Of a DNA stretch of 64,000 nt, positions 33,201 to 40,832 are shown piece by piece (position 1 is the first letter of the stretch; every line of letters begins with the position of its first letter). This DNA is from Micromonospora sp. CB01531 (GTDB lineage Bacteria; Actinomycetota; Actinomycetes; Mycobacteriales; Micromonosporaceae), in contig NZ_LWLS01000080.1 of assembly GCF_001905095.1 (NCBI RefSeq), forward strand, positions 1,801 to 65,800. The letters are read 5' to 3'. Both the position numbers and the translations under genes were made by a program. The notes beneath the pieces are model-generated. The model made no database searches. It worked only from the letters and a program-made list of their open reading frames with translations, and was not told where the DNA came from.

Positions 33201-34154
33201 GTGGCCTTCGCGTTGAAGAAGCGCGGCCCGAGCAACTTCGACCGGGCCTCCGACGGCTCCATGACGCTCATGGAGCACATCCGTGAGCTGCGGAACCGGC
33301 TGTTCCGGGCGTCGTTGGGGATCGTCGGCGGTCTGATCGTCGGCTTCTGGCTGGCGGAACCGGTCTTCCAGTTGCTGAAGCGGCCGTACTGCCGGCTGCC
33401 CGGCACGACGAACGCACTGGGACAGTGCCAGGACCTGTTGGCCCTGGCGCCGACGACCTCCTTCCTCATGAAGCTGAAGCTGGCGCTCTGGCTCGGCCTG
33501 ATCATCGGCGGGCCGGTCTGGCTCTACCAGCTCTGGGCCTTCATCGCCCCGGGTCTGCATCGGAACGAACGCAAGTGGGCGTACGTCTTCGTGTCGATCG
33601 CCGCGCCGCTGTTCGCCGCCGGTGCCGTGCTGGCCTACTTCGTGGTCGACAAGGGCCTCGGGTTCCTGATGGACTCCGGGGTGGGCGGGCTGTCCAACCA
33701 GTTCGAGGTCACCGCGTACATCGCGTTCGTCACGAACATGATCCTCCTGTTCGGGGTGGCGTTCGAGTTCCCACTGATCCTGCTAATGCTCAACTTCACC
33801 GGGGTGGCCAGCGCCCGGCGGCTGCTGAGCTGGTGGCGCGTGGTGATCTTCGTGTCGTTCGCGTTCGCCGCGATCGCCACCCCCGACCCGGGCCCGTTCG
33901 GCATGACGCTGCTGGCGGCCGCGCTCTCCCTGCTCTACTTCGTCGCGGTCGGCGTGGCCTTCCTCAACGACAAGCGGCGTGGCCGGGGCCGGGAGACGTA
34001 CGCGGGCGTCGCCGATGACGAGGTGTCGCCGCTGGACCTGTCCACCGAACCGATCGAGGCCGGAACGCGCGTCGAGGCCTCCGCCCCGATCGGGACGCCC
34101 GAACCGATCGACGCGCCGGCGCCGATCGAGCGCCGGTACGACGACATGACCTGA
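33201..34154 (+). CDS. tatC: Sec-independent translocase TatC
   Basis: 317 aa with six membrane helices. MTLMEHIRELRNRLF is the conserved N-terminal cytoplasmic segment that contacts the twin-arginine motif; FIAPGLHRNERK and the helix-4 Glu (AFEFPLILLML) are also present. The C-terminal 70 residues are cytoplasmic and acidic with repeated API(D/G) units. Forms the receptor of the Tat system with TatA; tatB is not in this window. Confidence 0.95.
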   Translation: MAFALKKRGPSNFDRASDGSMTLMEHIRELRNRLFRASLGIVGGLIVGFWLAEPVFQLLKRPYCRLPGTTNALGQCQDLLALAPTTSFLMKLKLALWLGLIIGGPVWLYQLWAFIAPGLHRNERKWAYVFVSIAAPLFAAGAVLAYFVVDKGLGFLMDSGVGGLSNQFEVTAYIAFVTNMILLFGVAFEFPLILLMLNFTGVASARRLLSWWRVVIFVSFAFAAIATPDPGPFGMTLLAAALSLLYFVAVGVAFLNDKRRGRGRETYAGVADDEVSPLDLSTEPIEAGTRVEASAPIGTPEPIDAPAPIERRYDDMT

Positions 34155-34178
34155 CCGGATCGCTTGCCGTAGGTATAC

Positions 34179-34212
34179 CGGAACGCCGTCCACGGCCGGG
34201 GACGGCGTTCCG
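34179..34212. terminator. Bidirectional hairpin terminator
   Basis: 13-bp stem (34179-34191 with 34200-34212) and an 8-nt loop between convergent tatC and the TOPRIM gene. Confidence 0.7.
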
Positions 34213-34230
34213 CGTCTCGGGGTCGTCGGT

Positions 34231-34833
34231 TCAGAGCCGGGCGAGCAGGCGGTCCAGCGGCGGCGGGGTCCGGGCCGGGTCGAGGGCGCCGGAGAGCAGG
34301 GTCGCGTAGTGGCTCTTGCGGCCGGACCGGGTGCCGATGAAGCGGTGGAGCTGGCGGGTGAGCGGGCGATCCTGCTGGGCGGGCTGCCGCTGGAACAGGC
34401 GGAACGAGCGTAGGTCGCCCACGGCCTCGACGAGTTGTTCGACCGCCCCGGTGCCGAGCGCCCGGATCAGCTCGTCCTCCAGGTCGGCGTGACAGGCGTG
34501 GAAGCCGAGGTCCGCCAGCGCCGCCGGGGAGCCCGCGCCGAGCCCGCAGTCCACCAGGGCGCGCCGGACGTACCCTTCCTCGGCCGCGTCGTAGAGGCCG
34601 GCCAGCCGGCGTCCGCGGAACAGTTCGACGAAGTGCCGGACGTTCGTCACCCCGCCCATCGGCACCACCGCCACCCCGCCCAGCAGTTGGCCGTGCCGGC
34701 GGGCCACCGCCTCGATCGCGCAGCGGTCGCTGTCGCCCTCGACCAGCACCACCGTCTCGGCGTCCAGGCCGGCGGCGTCCGTCAGGCTGTGTCGCAGGTC
34801 CACCTCGCGCCTCTCCCGGGTCGGCGACGACAT
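34231..34833 (-). CDS. TOPRIM-domain protein (OLD-like)
   Basis: 200 aa. TOPRIM core: VVLVEGDSDRCAIEAVARRHG supplies the conserved Glu; VVPMGGVTNVRHFVELF and LAGLYDAAEEGYVRRAL follow, with Asp at the DxD position and the second Asp replaced. This resembles the nuclease half of OLD-family proteins without the ATPase half. It may act on nucleic acids, but activity is uncertain given the altered DxD. CAGGGT lies 7 nt before ATG 34833. Confidence 0.8.
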   Translation of the reverse strand: MSSPTRERREVDLRHSLTDAAGLDAETVVLVEGDSDRCAIEAVARRHGQLLGGVAVVPMGGVTNVRHFVELFRGRRLAGLYDAAEEGYVRRALVDCGLGAGSPAALADLGFHACHADLEDELIRALGTGAVEQLVEAVGDLRSFRLFQRQPAQQDRPLTRQLHRFIGTRSGRKSHYATLLSGALDPARTPPPLDRLLARL

Positions 34834-34840
34834 CCTGGTC

Positions 34841-34846
34841 ACCCTG
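34841..34846 (-). promoter_or_regulatory. -10-like CAGGGT, leaderless start
   Basis: CAGGGT on the minus strand ends 7 nt before the ATG at 34833. Confidence 0.4.
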
Positions 34847-34898
34847 CCCGCCCGCGCCGCCGACGGCAACCGGGTATCCGGGGCGGCCCGGGTGGGCG

Positions 34899-34904
34899 GA
34901 TACT
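34899..34904 (+). promoter_or_regulatory. -10-like GATACT, leaderless start
   Basis: GATACT ends 7 nt before the GTG at 34912. Confidence 0.35.
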
Positions 34905-34911
34905 GGCCGCC

Positions 34912-35307
34912 GTGATCGACGACCGCCCGCCGCGCCGCCCCGACCTCGCCTCGGCACTGCGTTTCCTGATCGAACTGGTCGCCTGGGTCGCCACGCCGTG
35001 GGCGCTCGCCCCACACTCGGCGGCACTGGCGGTCGCCTCGGTGCTGGTGCTGATCGGCCTGCCCACCGTCCTGGCCACCCCGGGGGACAAGAAGAACGCG
35101 ATCGTGCCGGTGCCCGGGGTGGTCACCATCGCGCTGGTGGTGCTGCAACTGGCCGCCGCCGCGGTCTCGGCGTGGTTCGCCTGGCCGCGGCCGGTCGCCG
35201 TGGCGGTGGCCGCACTGGCTCTGGCCACCGTAGTCACCGAACTGCCCCGCTGGCGCCGGCTTGCCCCGCTCGGCCGCGACGGCCGCCCATCAGGCCGATC
35301 CGCGTAG
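34912..35307 (+). CDS. Membrane protein of unknown function
   Basis: 131 aa with three to four membrane helices (about 14-34, 39-57, 68-88, 92-110) and a basic C-terminus. The helix 1 to 2 loop has ATPWALAPHSAAL. There are no transport or enzyme motifs. Small four-helix proteins of this kind occur widely in actinobacteria. It is divergent from the TOPRIM gene, 78 bp apart. Confidence 0.7.
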   Translation: MIDDRPPRRPDLASALRFLIELVAWVATPWALAPHSAALAVASVLVLIGLPTVLATPGDKKNAIVPVPGVVTIALVVLQLAAAAVSAWFAWPRPVAVAVAALALATVVTELPRWRRLAPLGRDGRPSGRSA

Positions 35308-35316
35308 CGGGCGGCG

Positions 35317-36201
35317 TCAGGCCACCCGCCGGACGGCCCCTTCCGGTGGCGCCGGCACGGCGTCCGGGTGCAGGATCGCGGCGATCGCCTCGGCGCCGTC
35401 GACCAGGCGCGGGCCGGCCCGCACGATCAGCCCGTCCGCGTCGAGCGCCCAGACCTCCGCGCCGGGAAAGTGCCGGACCACCGTCGCGGCCTGCGCGACC
35501 GCCCCGTCCAGGTGGAAGCCGCACGGCGCGACCAGCACCACCTCCGGGCGGGCCGCCTGGAGCGCCGGCCAGGTGGTCGGCGTCGACCGGGCGCCCGGGT
35601 GGGCGGCCACCGGTTCCCCGCCGGCCACCCGGACCAGGTCCGGGATCCAGTGCCCGCCGCCGAACGGCGGATCCACCCACTCCACCACCGCCACCCGCCG
35701 CCGGGGCCGGCCGGCCACCGCCGCGTCGACCGCCGCGAGCCGCGCGCGCAGGCCGTCCACCAGCGCCTCCGCCCGGTCCGGCACCCGGGCCGCCGCGCCG
35801 ACGGCCAGCATCGTGCCCAGCACGTCCGGCAGCGTGTACGGGTCGAGCGACAGCACCTCCGCCCGGCAGCCCAGGTGGGCCACGGCGTCCGCCACCCGCC
35901 CGGAGGGCAGCGCGCAGACCCGGCACAGGTCCTGGGTGAGGATCAGGTCGGGGTCAAGCTCGGCCAGGGCACCCGCGTGCAGGGTGTAGAGGTTCGCTCC
36001 GGCGGCGAGCTGCGCCCGCACGTACGTGTCGATCTCGCCGGGGCTCATGCCGCGGGTGTCCCGGCCGCCCACCACCACCGTCGTGCCGGCCCGGTACGCG
36101 GCCGGTACCGCGCACTCGAAGGTGACCCCGACCAGTTCGTCCCCGAGGCCGAGCGCGTAGCCGATCTCGGTGGCGGCGGGCAGCAGGGACACGATGCGCA
36201 T
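35317..36201 (-). CDS. BtuF-like cobalamin/periplasmic-binding-fold protein
   Basis: 294 aa protein of the Fe3+/B12 binding-protein fold (MRIVSLLPAATEIGYALGLGDELVGVTFEC at the N-terminus; DLILTQDLCRVCALPS in the centre; VALVEWVDPPFGGGHWIPDLV type C-lobe). It has no signal peptide or lipobox, so it is cytoplasmic and unlikely to be a transporter component. Cytoplasmic cobalamin-binding proteins of this sort are known but uncharacterised. Cys residues in the DLCRVC segment may bind metal or corrinoid. CAGGAT lies 6 nt before the start. Confidence 0.85.
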   Translation of the reverse strand: MRIVSLLPAATEIGYALGLGDELVGVTFECAVPAAYRAGTTVVVGGRDTRGMSPGEIDTYVRAQLAAGANLYTLHAGALAELDPDLILTQDLCRVCALPSGRVADAVAHLGCRAEVLSLDPYTLPDVLGTMLAVGAAARVPDRAEALVDGLRARLAAVDAAVAGRPRRRVAVVEWVDPPFGGGHWIPDLVRVAGGEPVAAHPGARSTPTTWPALQAARPEVVLVAPCGFHLDGAVAQAATVVRHFPGAEVWALDADGLIVRAGPRLVDGAEAIAAILHPDAVPAPPEGAVRRVA

Positions 36202-36207
36202 CCCGCC

Positions 36208-36213
36208 ATCCTG
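36208..36213 (-). promoter_or_regulatory. -10-like CAGGAT, leaderless start
   Basis: CAGGAT on the minus strand ends 6 nt before the ATG at 36201. Confidence 0.4.
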
Positions 36214-36394
36214 CCCGCCCGCACCACGCCGGCGGCACCGCCCCGCAGTTCCGGCGATCCGGGCGTCCGGGCCGGACCTCGGCGATAGTCTGAGGCGGCG
36301 CCGGAGCAGGCCTCGGTCGCGTCCGTCGCCGCCGCCGACGGCGCGCCACCCGCCGGGCCGCCCGGTGCGACGGCCCTCTCCTGGGAGGCGTGTG

Positions 36395-36772
36395 GTGTCC
36401 GATCCGATCGAGGCGTACTTCGCGCAGCTCGCCCGTCGGCCTCCGGAACGGCTGCACCGCCGCACCACCGGCACGATCCGGTTCGAGCTGGACGGGCCCG
36501 ATGGCGTCGACATCTGGCATCTGACCATCGCCGACGGCCGGGTCACGGTGTGCCGTGAGCGGCGCGACGCCGACACGGTCTTCCGCACCGACCGGGGCTT
36601 CTTCGTTCGGATGACCCGCGGCGAGGCGAAGCCCCTCCCGGCGTGGCTGCGCAACGACATCACCGCCGAAGGACGGTTCCATTTCGTGATCCTGCTGGAG
36701 CGCCTCTTCCCCGCGCCGGCCGGGGGACGCCACCCCCGGGCCGTGGCGGGCGGACGTGGGGAGCGCGGATGA
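36395..36772 (+). CDS. SCP2 sterol-binding domain protein
   Basis: 125 aa single-domain protein of the SCP2 fold (GTIRFELDGPDGVDIWHLTIADGRVTVC, then ADTVFRTDRGFFVRMTRGEAKP and GRFHFVILLERLFP). Such domains bind hydrophobic ligands or serve as accessory modules. GTG at 36395 is 6 nt after GGGAGG; the GTG at 36392 is too near. It overlaps the glycogen-debranching-like gene by 4 nt (ATGA), so the two are coupled. A GATAGT hexamer near 36284 may be its promoter. Confidence 0.85.
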   Translation: MSDPIEAYFAQLARRPPERLHRRTTGTIRFELDGPDGVDIWHLTIADGRVTVCRERRDADTVFRTDRGFFVRMTRGEAKPLPAWLRNDITAEGRFHFVILLERLFPAPAGGRHPRAVAGGRGERG

Positions 36773-38820
36773 CGTCGAACCTGGTCCGCGTGATGGACGG
36801 CAACATCTTCGTGCTCAGCGAGGACAACGGCGACATCGAGGCGACGCCCAGCAACCCCAGCGGCTTCTTCGACTTCGACACCCGGTTCCTGTCGCTGTGG
36901 CGACTCACCCTGGACGGCGACCGCCTGCACCCGCTCTCCCTCGCCGAACGGGACCACGTCACGCTGCGCTTCTTCCTCGTGCCGGGCGCCCCGACCCACT
37001 ACGTGGACGCCAAGTCATCGGTGATCCGGGAACGCTCCATCACCGGTGGCGTGTTCGAGGAGCGGCTGACCGTGCTCAACCACGACCGGGTGCCGGTGGA
37101 CTTCACCGTACGGCTGGACGTGGCGAACGACTTCGCGCCGATTCGCGCCATCGATCAGGAGCGCACCCCGCCGGGGCGGTTCTACCAGCGGATCGAGGAA
37201 CGCCGCCTGCGCCTCGGCTACCGGCGGGAACGGTTTCAACGCGAGACGGTGGTCTCGAGCAGCGAGCCGGCGCGGATCGACGAGCGCGGGCTGACGTACG
37301 CGGTTCGGGTAGCTCCCAAGCAGGGCTGGACGACCACCCTGCGGGTGCGGTCGTTGGTGCCGCGCCCCGACGGCCGGGACGTCCGGGAGCAGTTGGATCG
37401 GCGACCCCGGCGCAGCGCCGCCGAGCGGCACCAGGACCTGGCGGCGTGGGTGGACCGGGCGCCCCAGCTCTGCTGCGACTGGGACGCGCTGACCAACACC
37501 TATCGGCGCAGCATGGTGGACCTGGCGTCGCTGCGGTATTCGCCGCTGACCCTGCCGGACGAGGCGATGCCCGCCGCCGGCCTGCCGTGGGTCGCCACCA
37601 TCACCGGGCGGGACGCCATCCTGACCAGCTTCGAGGCCCTGCCGGTGGCTCCGGAGCTGGCCACCGCGACGCTGCGGATGCTCGGCATCGACCAGGGCTC
37701 GGTGCTGGACGACTTCCGCGACGAGGAGCCGGGCAAGATCCTGCGCGAGTTTCGCTACAGCGAGCTGGCGGCCTTCGAGGAGCGGCCGGACTCCCCGTAC
37801 TTCGGCAGCGCTGACACCACGCCGCTCTACGTGATCCTGCTCGACGAGTGCGAGAAGTGGACCGGCGACGCGGACCTGGTGCGGGAGTACGAGCACGAGG
37901 CCCGCGCGGCGCTGCACTGGATCGACGAGTACGGCGACCTCCTCGGCGACGGCTACATCCGGTACCTGCGGCGCAACGAGCAGGCCGGGCTGGAGAACCA
38001 GGGCTGGAAGGACTCCCCGGAGGCGATCTGCCACGCCGACGGGCGGCTGGCCGCGCCGCCCGTGGCACTCTGTGAGCTGCAGGGGTACGCGTACGACGCG
38101 AAGCTGCGGGGGGCCCGGATGGCCCGGGAGTTCTGGGGTGACCCGGTGTACGCCGAGCAGCTGGAGCGGGAGGCGGCCGCCCTGCGGGAGCGCTTCGACC
38201 GGGACTTCTGGATCGCCGATCGGGGTTACTACGCGCTCGCCCTGGATGGCGACGGCCGGCAGGTCGACGCGTTGGCGTCCAACATGGGCCACCTGCTGTG
38301 GAGCGGGATCGTGCCGCCGGAGCGGGCGGGGGAGGTCGCCCAGCATCTGCTCGGCCCGCGGCTCTTCTCCGGCTGGGGTGTGCGAACCCTCGCCGAGGGG
38401 CAGGCGCGGTACAACCCGCTCGGCTACCACGTCGGCGCCGTGTGGCCGTTCGACAACGCGCTGATCGCCTGGGGGCTGCGGCGGTACGGGCTCGTCGGGG
38501 AGGCCGGCCGGATCGCCGAGGCCCTGGTCGACGCGTCCCGGTACTTCCAGGGCCGGTTGCCGGAGGCGTTCGCCGGTTATCCCCGCGAGCTGACCCGCTA
38601 CCCGGTGCGCTATCCGACGGCGAACAGTCCGCAGGCGATGGCGACCGGTGCCGTCTTCCTGCTGTTGCGCGCCCTGCTCGGGCTGGAGCCGTCCGGGGAG
38701 CATCTGCTGATGTCGCCGTCGGTGCCACCGCGGTTCGGCCGGGTGGAGCTGCTCGACGTGCCCGGACGGTGGGGTCGGATCGATGTGATCGGCATCGGGT
38801 TGGCCCGCCCTCGGGCCTGA
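36769..38820 (+). CDS. Amylo-alpha-1,6-glucosidase/glycogen-debranching-like protein
   Basis: 683 aa. An N-terminal GDE-type domain (about 1-220; NPSGFFDFDTRFLSLWRLTLDG) is followed by an (alpha/alpha)6 glycosidase domain (about 240-640). The conserved GLENQGWKDSPEAI, DFWIADRGYYALALDGDGR, WSGIVPPERA and NPLGYHVGAVWPFDNALIAWGL fit the PF06202 group. The Asp in GWKDS and the Glu nearby are candidate catalytic residues. It may hydrolyse alpha-glucans or other glycosides; true debranching is unproven. There is no signal peptide. Confidence 0.9.
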   Translation: MTSNLVRVMDGNIFVLSEDNGDIEATPSNPSGFFDFDTRFLSLWRLTLDGDRLHPLSLAERDHVTLRFFLVPGAPTHYVDAKSSVIRERSITGGVFEERLTVLNHDRVPVDFTVRLDVANDFAPIRAIDQERTPPGRFYQRIEERRLRLGYRRERFQRETVVSSSEPARIDERGLTYAVRVAPKQGWTTTLRVRSLVPRPDGRDVREQLDRRPRRSAAERHQDLAAWVDRAPQLCCDWDALTNTYRRSMVDLASLRYSPLTLPDEAMPAAGLPWVATITGRDAILTSFEALPVAPELATATLRMLGIDQGSVLDDFRDEEPGKILREFRYSELAAFEERPDSPYFGSADTTPLYVILLDECEKWTGDADLVREYEHEARAALHWIDEYGDLLGDGYIRYLRRNEQAGLENQGWKDSPEAICHADGRLAAPPVALCELQGYAYDAKLRGARMAREFWGDPVYAEQLEREAAALRERFDRDFWIADRGYYALALDGDGRQVDALASNMGHLLWSGIVPPERAGEVAQHLLGPRLFSGWGVRTLAEGQARYNPLGYHVGAVWPFDNALIAWGLRRYGLVGEAGRIAEALVDASRYFQGRLPEAFAGYPRELTRYPVRYPTANSPQAMATGAVFLLLRALLGLEPSGEHLLMSPSVPPRFGRVELLDVPGRWGRIDVIGIGLARPRA

Positions 38821-38942
38821 CTGCCCGGCCGCCTTGGGGGTCCGCCGACCCGCTTACCCGCACCTGGCTTCGCCGTGGCTCCCGGGCGTGGCCGGGCGGT
38901 GAGAACGGGTGTCGCCCCTGGTGAGCGGGGTGGGTCGTGCCG

Positions 38943-38948
38943 TACGGT
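38943..38948 (+). promoter_or_regulatory. -10-like TACGGT, leaderless start
   Basis: TACGGT ends 7 nt before the GTG at 38956. Confidence 0.45.
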
Positions 38949-38955
38949 GCTCGCC

Positions 38956-39873
38956 GTGACCGCGCACGATCTTGTTCCGCCCGGCCCCGTCGCCGTACTC
39001 GCCAACCCGACCGCCGGCCGGGGGCGGCACCGTGGCCTGCTGCCCCGGCTGGTGGATCGGCTGGCAGGCGCCGGCCGGCCGGTCCGGCTGTTGGAGGCGG
39101 CCACCCCGGAGGAGGCCGAGGCGGCCTGCCGCGCCGCGGTCGCCGACGGCGCCGCCGCGCTGGTGGCGGTCGGCGGGGACGGCACGGTCCACCGGGCGTT
39201 GCAGGCCGTCGCCGGTACGGCGGTGCCGTTCGGCCCGGTCCCCGCCGGCACGGGCAACGACTTCGCCGCCGACACCGGCTTCCCCGCCGACCCGGTCGCG
39301 GCCGTCGAGGTGATCGTCGACGCGTTGCGGGACGGCCGGACCCACCCCGTCGACCTGGCCCGGCTGACCGGCGCCGAGGGCGGCATCCGCTGGTACGGGG
39401 CGGTGCTGGCGGCCGGCTTCGACGCCATCGTCAACGAGCGGGCCAACCGGATGCGCTGGCCCCGCGGGCCCCGCCGGTACGACCTGGCGATCCTGGTCGA
39501 GCTGGCCCGGCTGCGGCCGCGCCGCTACCGGCTGCGCCTCGACGGCGAGGAGCACGAGCTGGACGGGGTGCTCGTCGCGGTCGGCAACTGCGCCAGCTAC
39601 GGCGGCGGCATGCGGATCTGCCCGGATGCCGATCCGACCGACGGGCTGCTGGACGTGGTGGTGGGCGGCCGGTTCGACCGGCGCACCCTGGTCCGGGTCA
39701 AGCCCCGCATCTACCAGGGCACGCACGTCGCGCACCCACTCGTGCGCAGCTACCGGGCCCGCACGGTGGAGCTGGACGCGGCCGGCATCACCACGTACGC
39801 GGACGGGGAACGGGCGTTCGACCTGCCGGTGCGGATCAGCGCGGTGCCGGAGGCGGTGCGGCTGCTTCGCTGA
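38956..39873 (+). CDS. Diacylglycerol/lipid kinase family protein
   Basis: 305 aa YegS/DagK-like lipid kinase. NPTAGRGRH near residue 16, GGDGTVHRAL near 74 (nucleotide binding) and GTGNDFAADTGF near 96 are the three signature motifs; the C-terminal lobe has NCASYGGGMRICPDADPTDGLLDV. It probably phosphorylates diacylglycerol or a related lipid with ATP. GTG at 38956 is chosen because the kinase fold starts just behind it and a -10-like element precedes it. Confidence 0.92.
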   Translation: MTAHDLVPPGPVAVLANPTAGRGRHRGLLPRLVDRLAGAGRPVRLLEAATPEEAEAACRAAVADGAAALVAVGGDGTVHRALQAVAGTAVPFGPVPAGTGNDFAADTGFPADPVAAVEVIVDALRDGRTHPVDLARLTGAEGGIRWYGAVLAAGFDAIVNERANRMRWPRGPRRYDLAILVELARLRPRRYRLRLDGEEHELDGVLVAVGNCASYGGGMRICPDADPTDGLLDVVVGGRFDRRTLVRVKPRIYQGTHVAHPLVRSYRARTVELDAAGITTYADGERAFDLPVRISAVPEAVRLLR

Positions 39874-39876
39874 CCG

Positions 39877-39902
39877 GGCCGCCGGGGGTGCCCTCGGCGG
39901 CC
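39877..39902. terminator. Hairpin between convergent genes
   Basis: GGCCGCCG (39877-39884) pairs with CGGCGGCC (39895-39902), just after the lipid kinase stop. Confidence 0.5.
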
Positions 39903-39975
39903 GCTGCTCACCGAGTCGACGGGCCGGCGTTGCCCGGGCATCGCCGACCCTCCCGTGTCCCCGAGCTGGGGTGGA

Positions 39976-40746
39976 TCATGCGTCGGGACGCAGGGCCAGG
40001 TCGAGTACCGCGCCGAGCCCGTTGGGACTGCCGGCGTCGGCGCAGGGCAGCACCAGCACGGCGCAGCCGGCCTGCACGGCCCCCGCGTCAGCGGGGGTGT
40101 CGCCCACCATCAGCGCCCGCTCGGGGTCGACGCCGAGCATCCCGCACGCCCGCCAGAAGATCCCCGGGTCCGGCTTGCAACGCCCCACCTCGTACGACAG
40201 GGCGAACGCGTCGATCAGGCCGTCCAGCTTCCAGGCGGCGAAGAGCGGCCGGAGGTCGAACCCGATGTTGCTGACCACCGCCACCTTCACCCCGGCGGCC
40301 CGCAGCGTGGTCAGCACCGCCTCGGTGTCCGGGTACGGCACCCAGCCGTCCGGGATCAGCACCCGCTCGTAGAGCGCGTCGGCGAACCCCTCGATGCCGG
40401 CGTCGACCGTCTCCGCGAGCCCGGTGTACGCGCCCCGGTGGGCGTGCGGGTAGAGATCACGGTCGGCCCACAGCTCGGCGAGCCGGGGTGGTACCCGGGC
40501 CGGCAGCGGGCCGCCGGCCCGGCCGGCGGTCAGCAGCCGGTCGGCCAGCGCGGTGGCCCGGACCCGATCCAGCTCCACCCCGCACGCCGCCGCGGCGGCC
40601 CGCACCCACTCGCGCGGCTCCTCCACCTGCGCGAGCGTGCCGTGGAAGTCGAAGAGCACCGCCTCCACGGGCCGGCGGGACGTGCTCGGGCGGACGGCGT
40701 CGTCGGCGCCGCTCGAGGCTTGGGGGGATTCGGCATGGTCCGGCAC
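39976..40746 (-). CDS. HAD-superfamily hydrolase
   Basis: 256 aa. Motif I is LFDFHGTLAQVEEP (Asp-x-His: the general acid Asp of HAD phosphatases is replaced by His), motif II VVSNIGFD, motif III the Lys in RCKPDPGIF, motif IV MVGDTPADAG. The DFHGT variant is known in several actinobacterial HAD proteins and may shift the reaction away from classic phosphomonoester hydrolysis. GTG at 40746 is preceded by TAGGGT at 7 nt. Confidence 0.87.
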   Translation of the reverse strand: MPDHAESPQASSGADDAVRPSTSRRPVEAVLFDFHGTLAQVEEPREWVRAAAAACGVELDRVRATALADRLLTAGRAGGPLPARVPPRLAELWADRDLYPHAHRGAYTGLAETVDAGIEGFADALYERVLIPDGWVPYPDTEAVLTTLRAAGVKVAVVSNIGFDLRPLFAAWKLDGLIDAFALSYEVGRCKPDPGIFWRACGMLGVDPERALMVGDTPADAGAVQAGCAVLVLPCADAGSPNGLGAVLDLALRPDA

Positions 40747-40753
40747 GTCGTGC

Positions 40754-40759
40754 ACCCTA
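40754..40759 (-). promoter_or_regulatory. -10-like TAGGGT, leaderless start
   Basis: TAGGGT on the minus strand ends 7 nt before the GTG at 40746. Confidence 0.45.
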
Positions 40760-40819
40760 CCGACCCGCACCGACCGCCCTGCCGGACGGCCTTGGCCGGT
40801 GGTCGTCGGCCGTACCGAT

Positions 40820-40825
40820 TAATCT
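40820..40825 (+). promoter_or_regulatory. -10-like TAATCT, leaderless start
   Basis: TAATCT ends 7 nt before the helicase ATG at 40833. Confidence 0.5.
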
Positions 40826-40832
40826 TGAAGGC

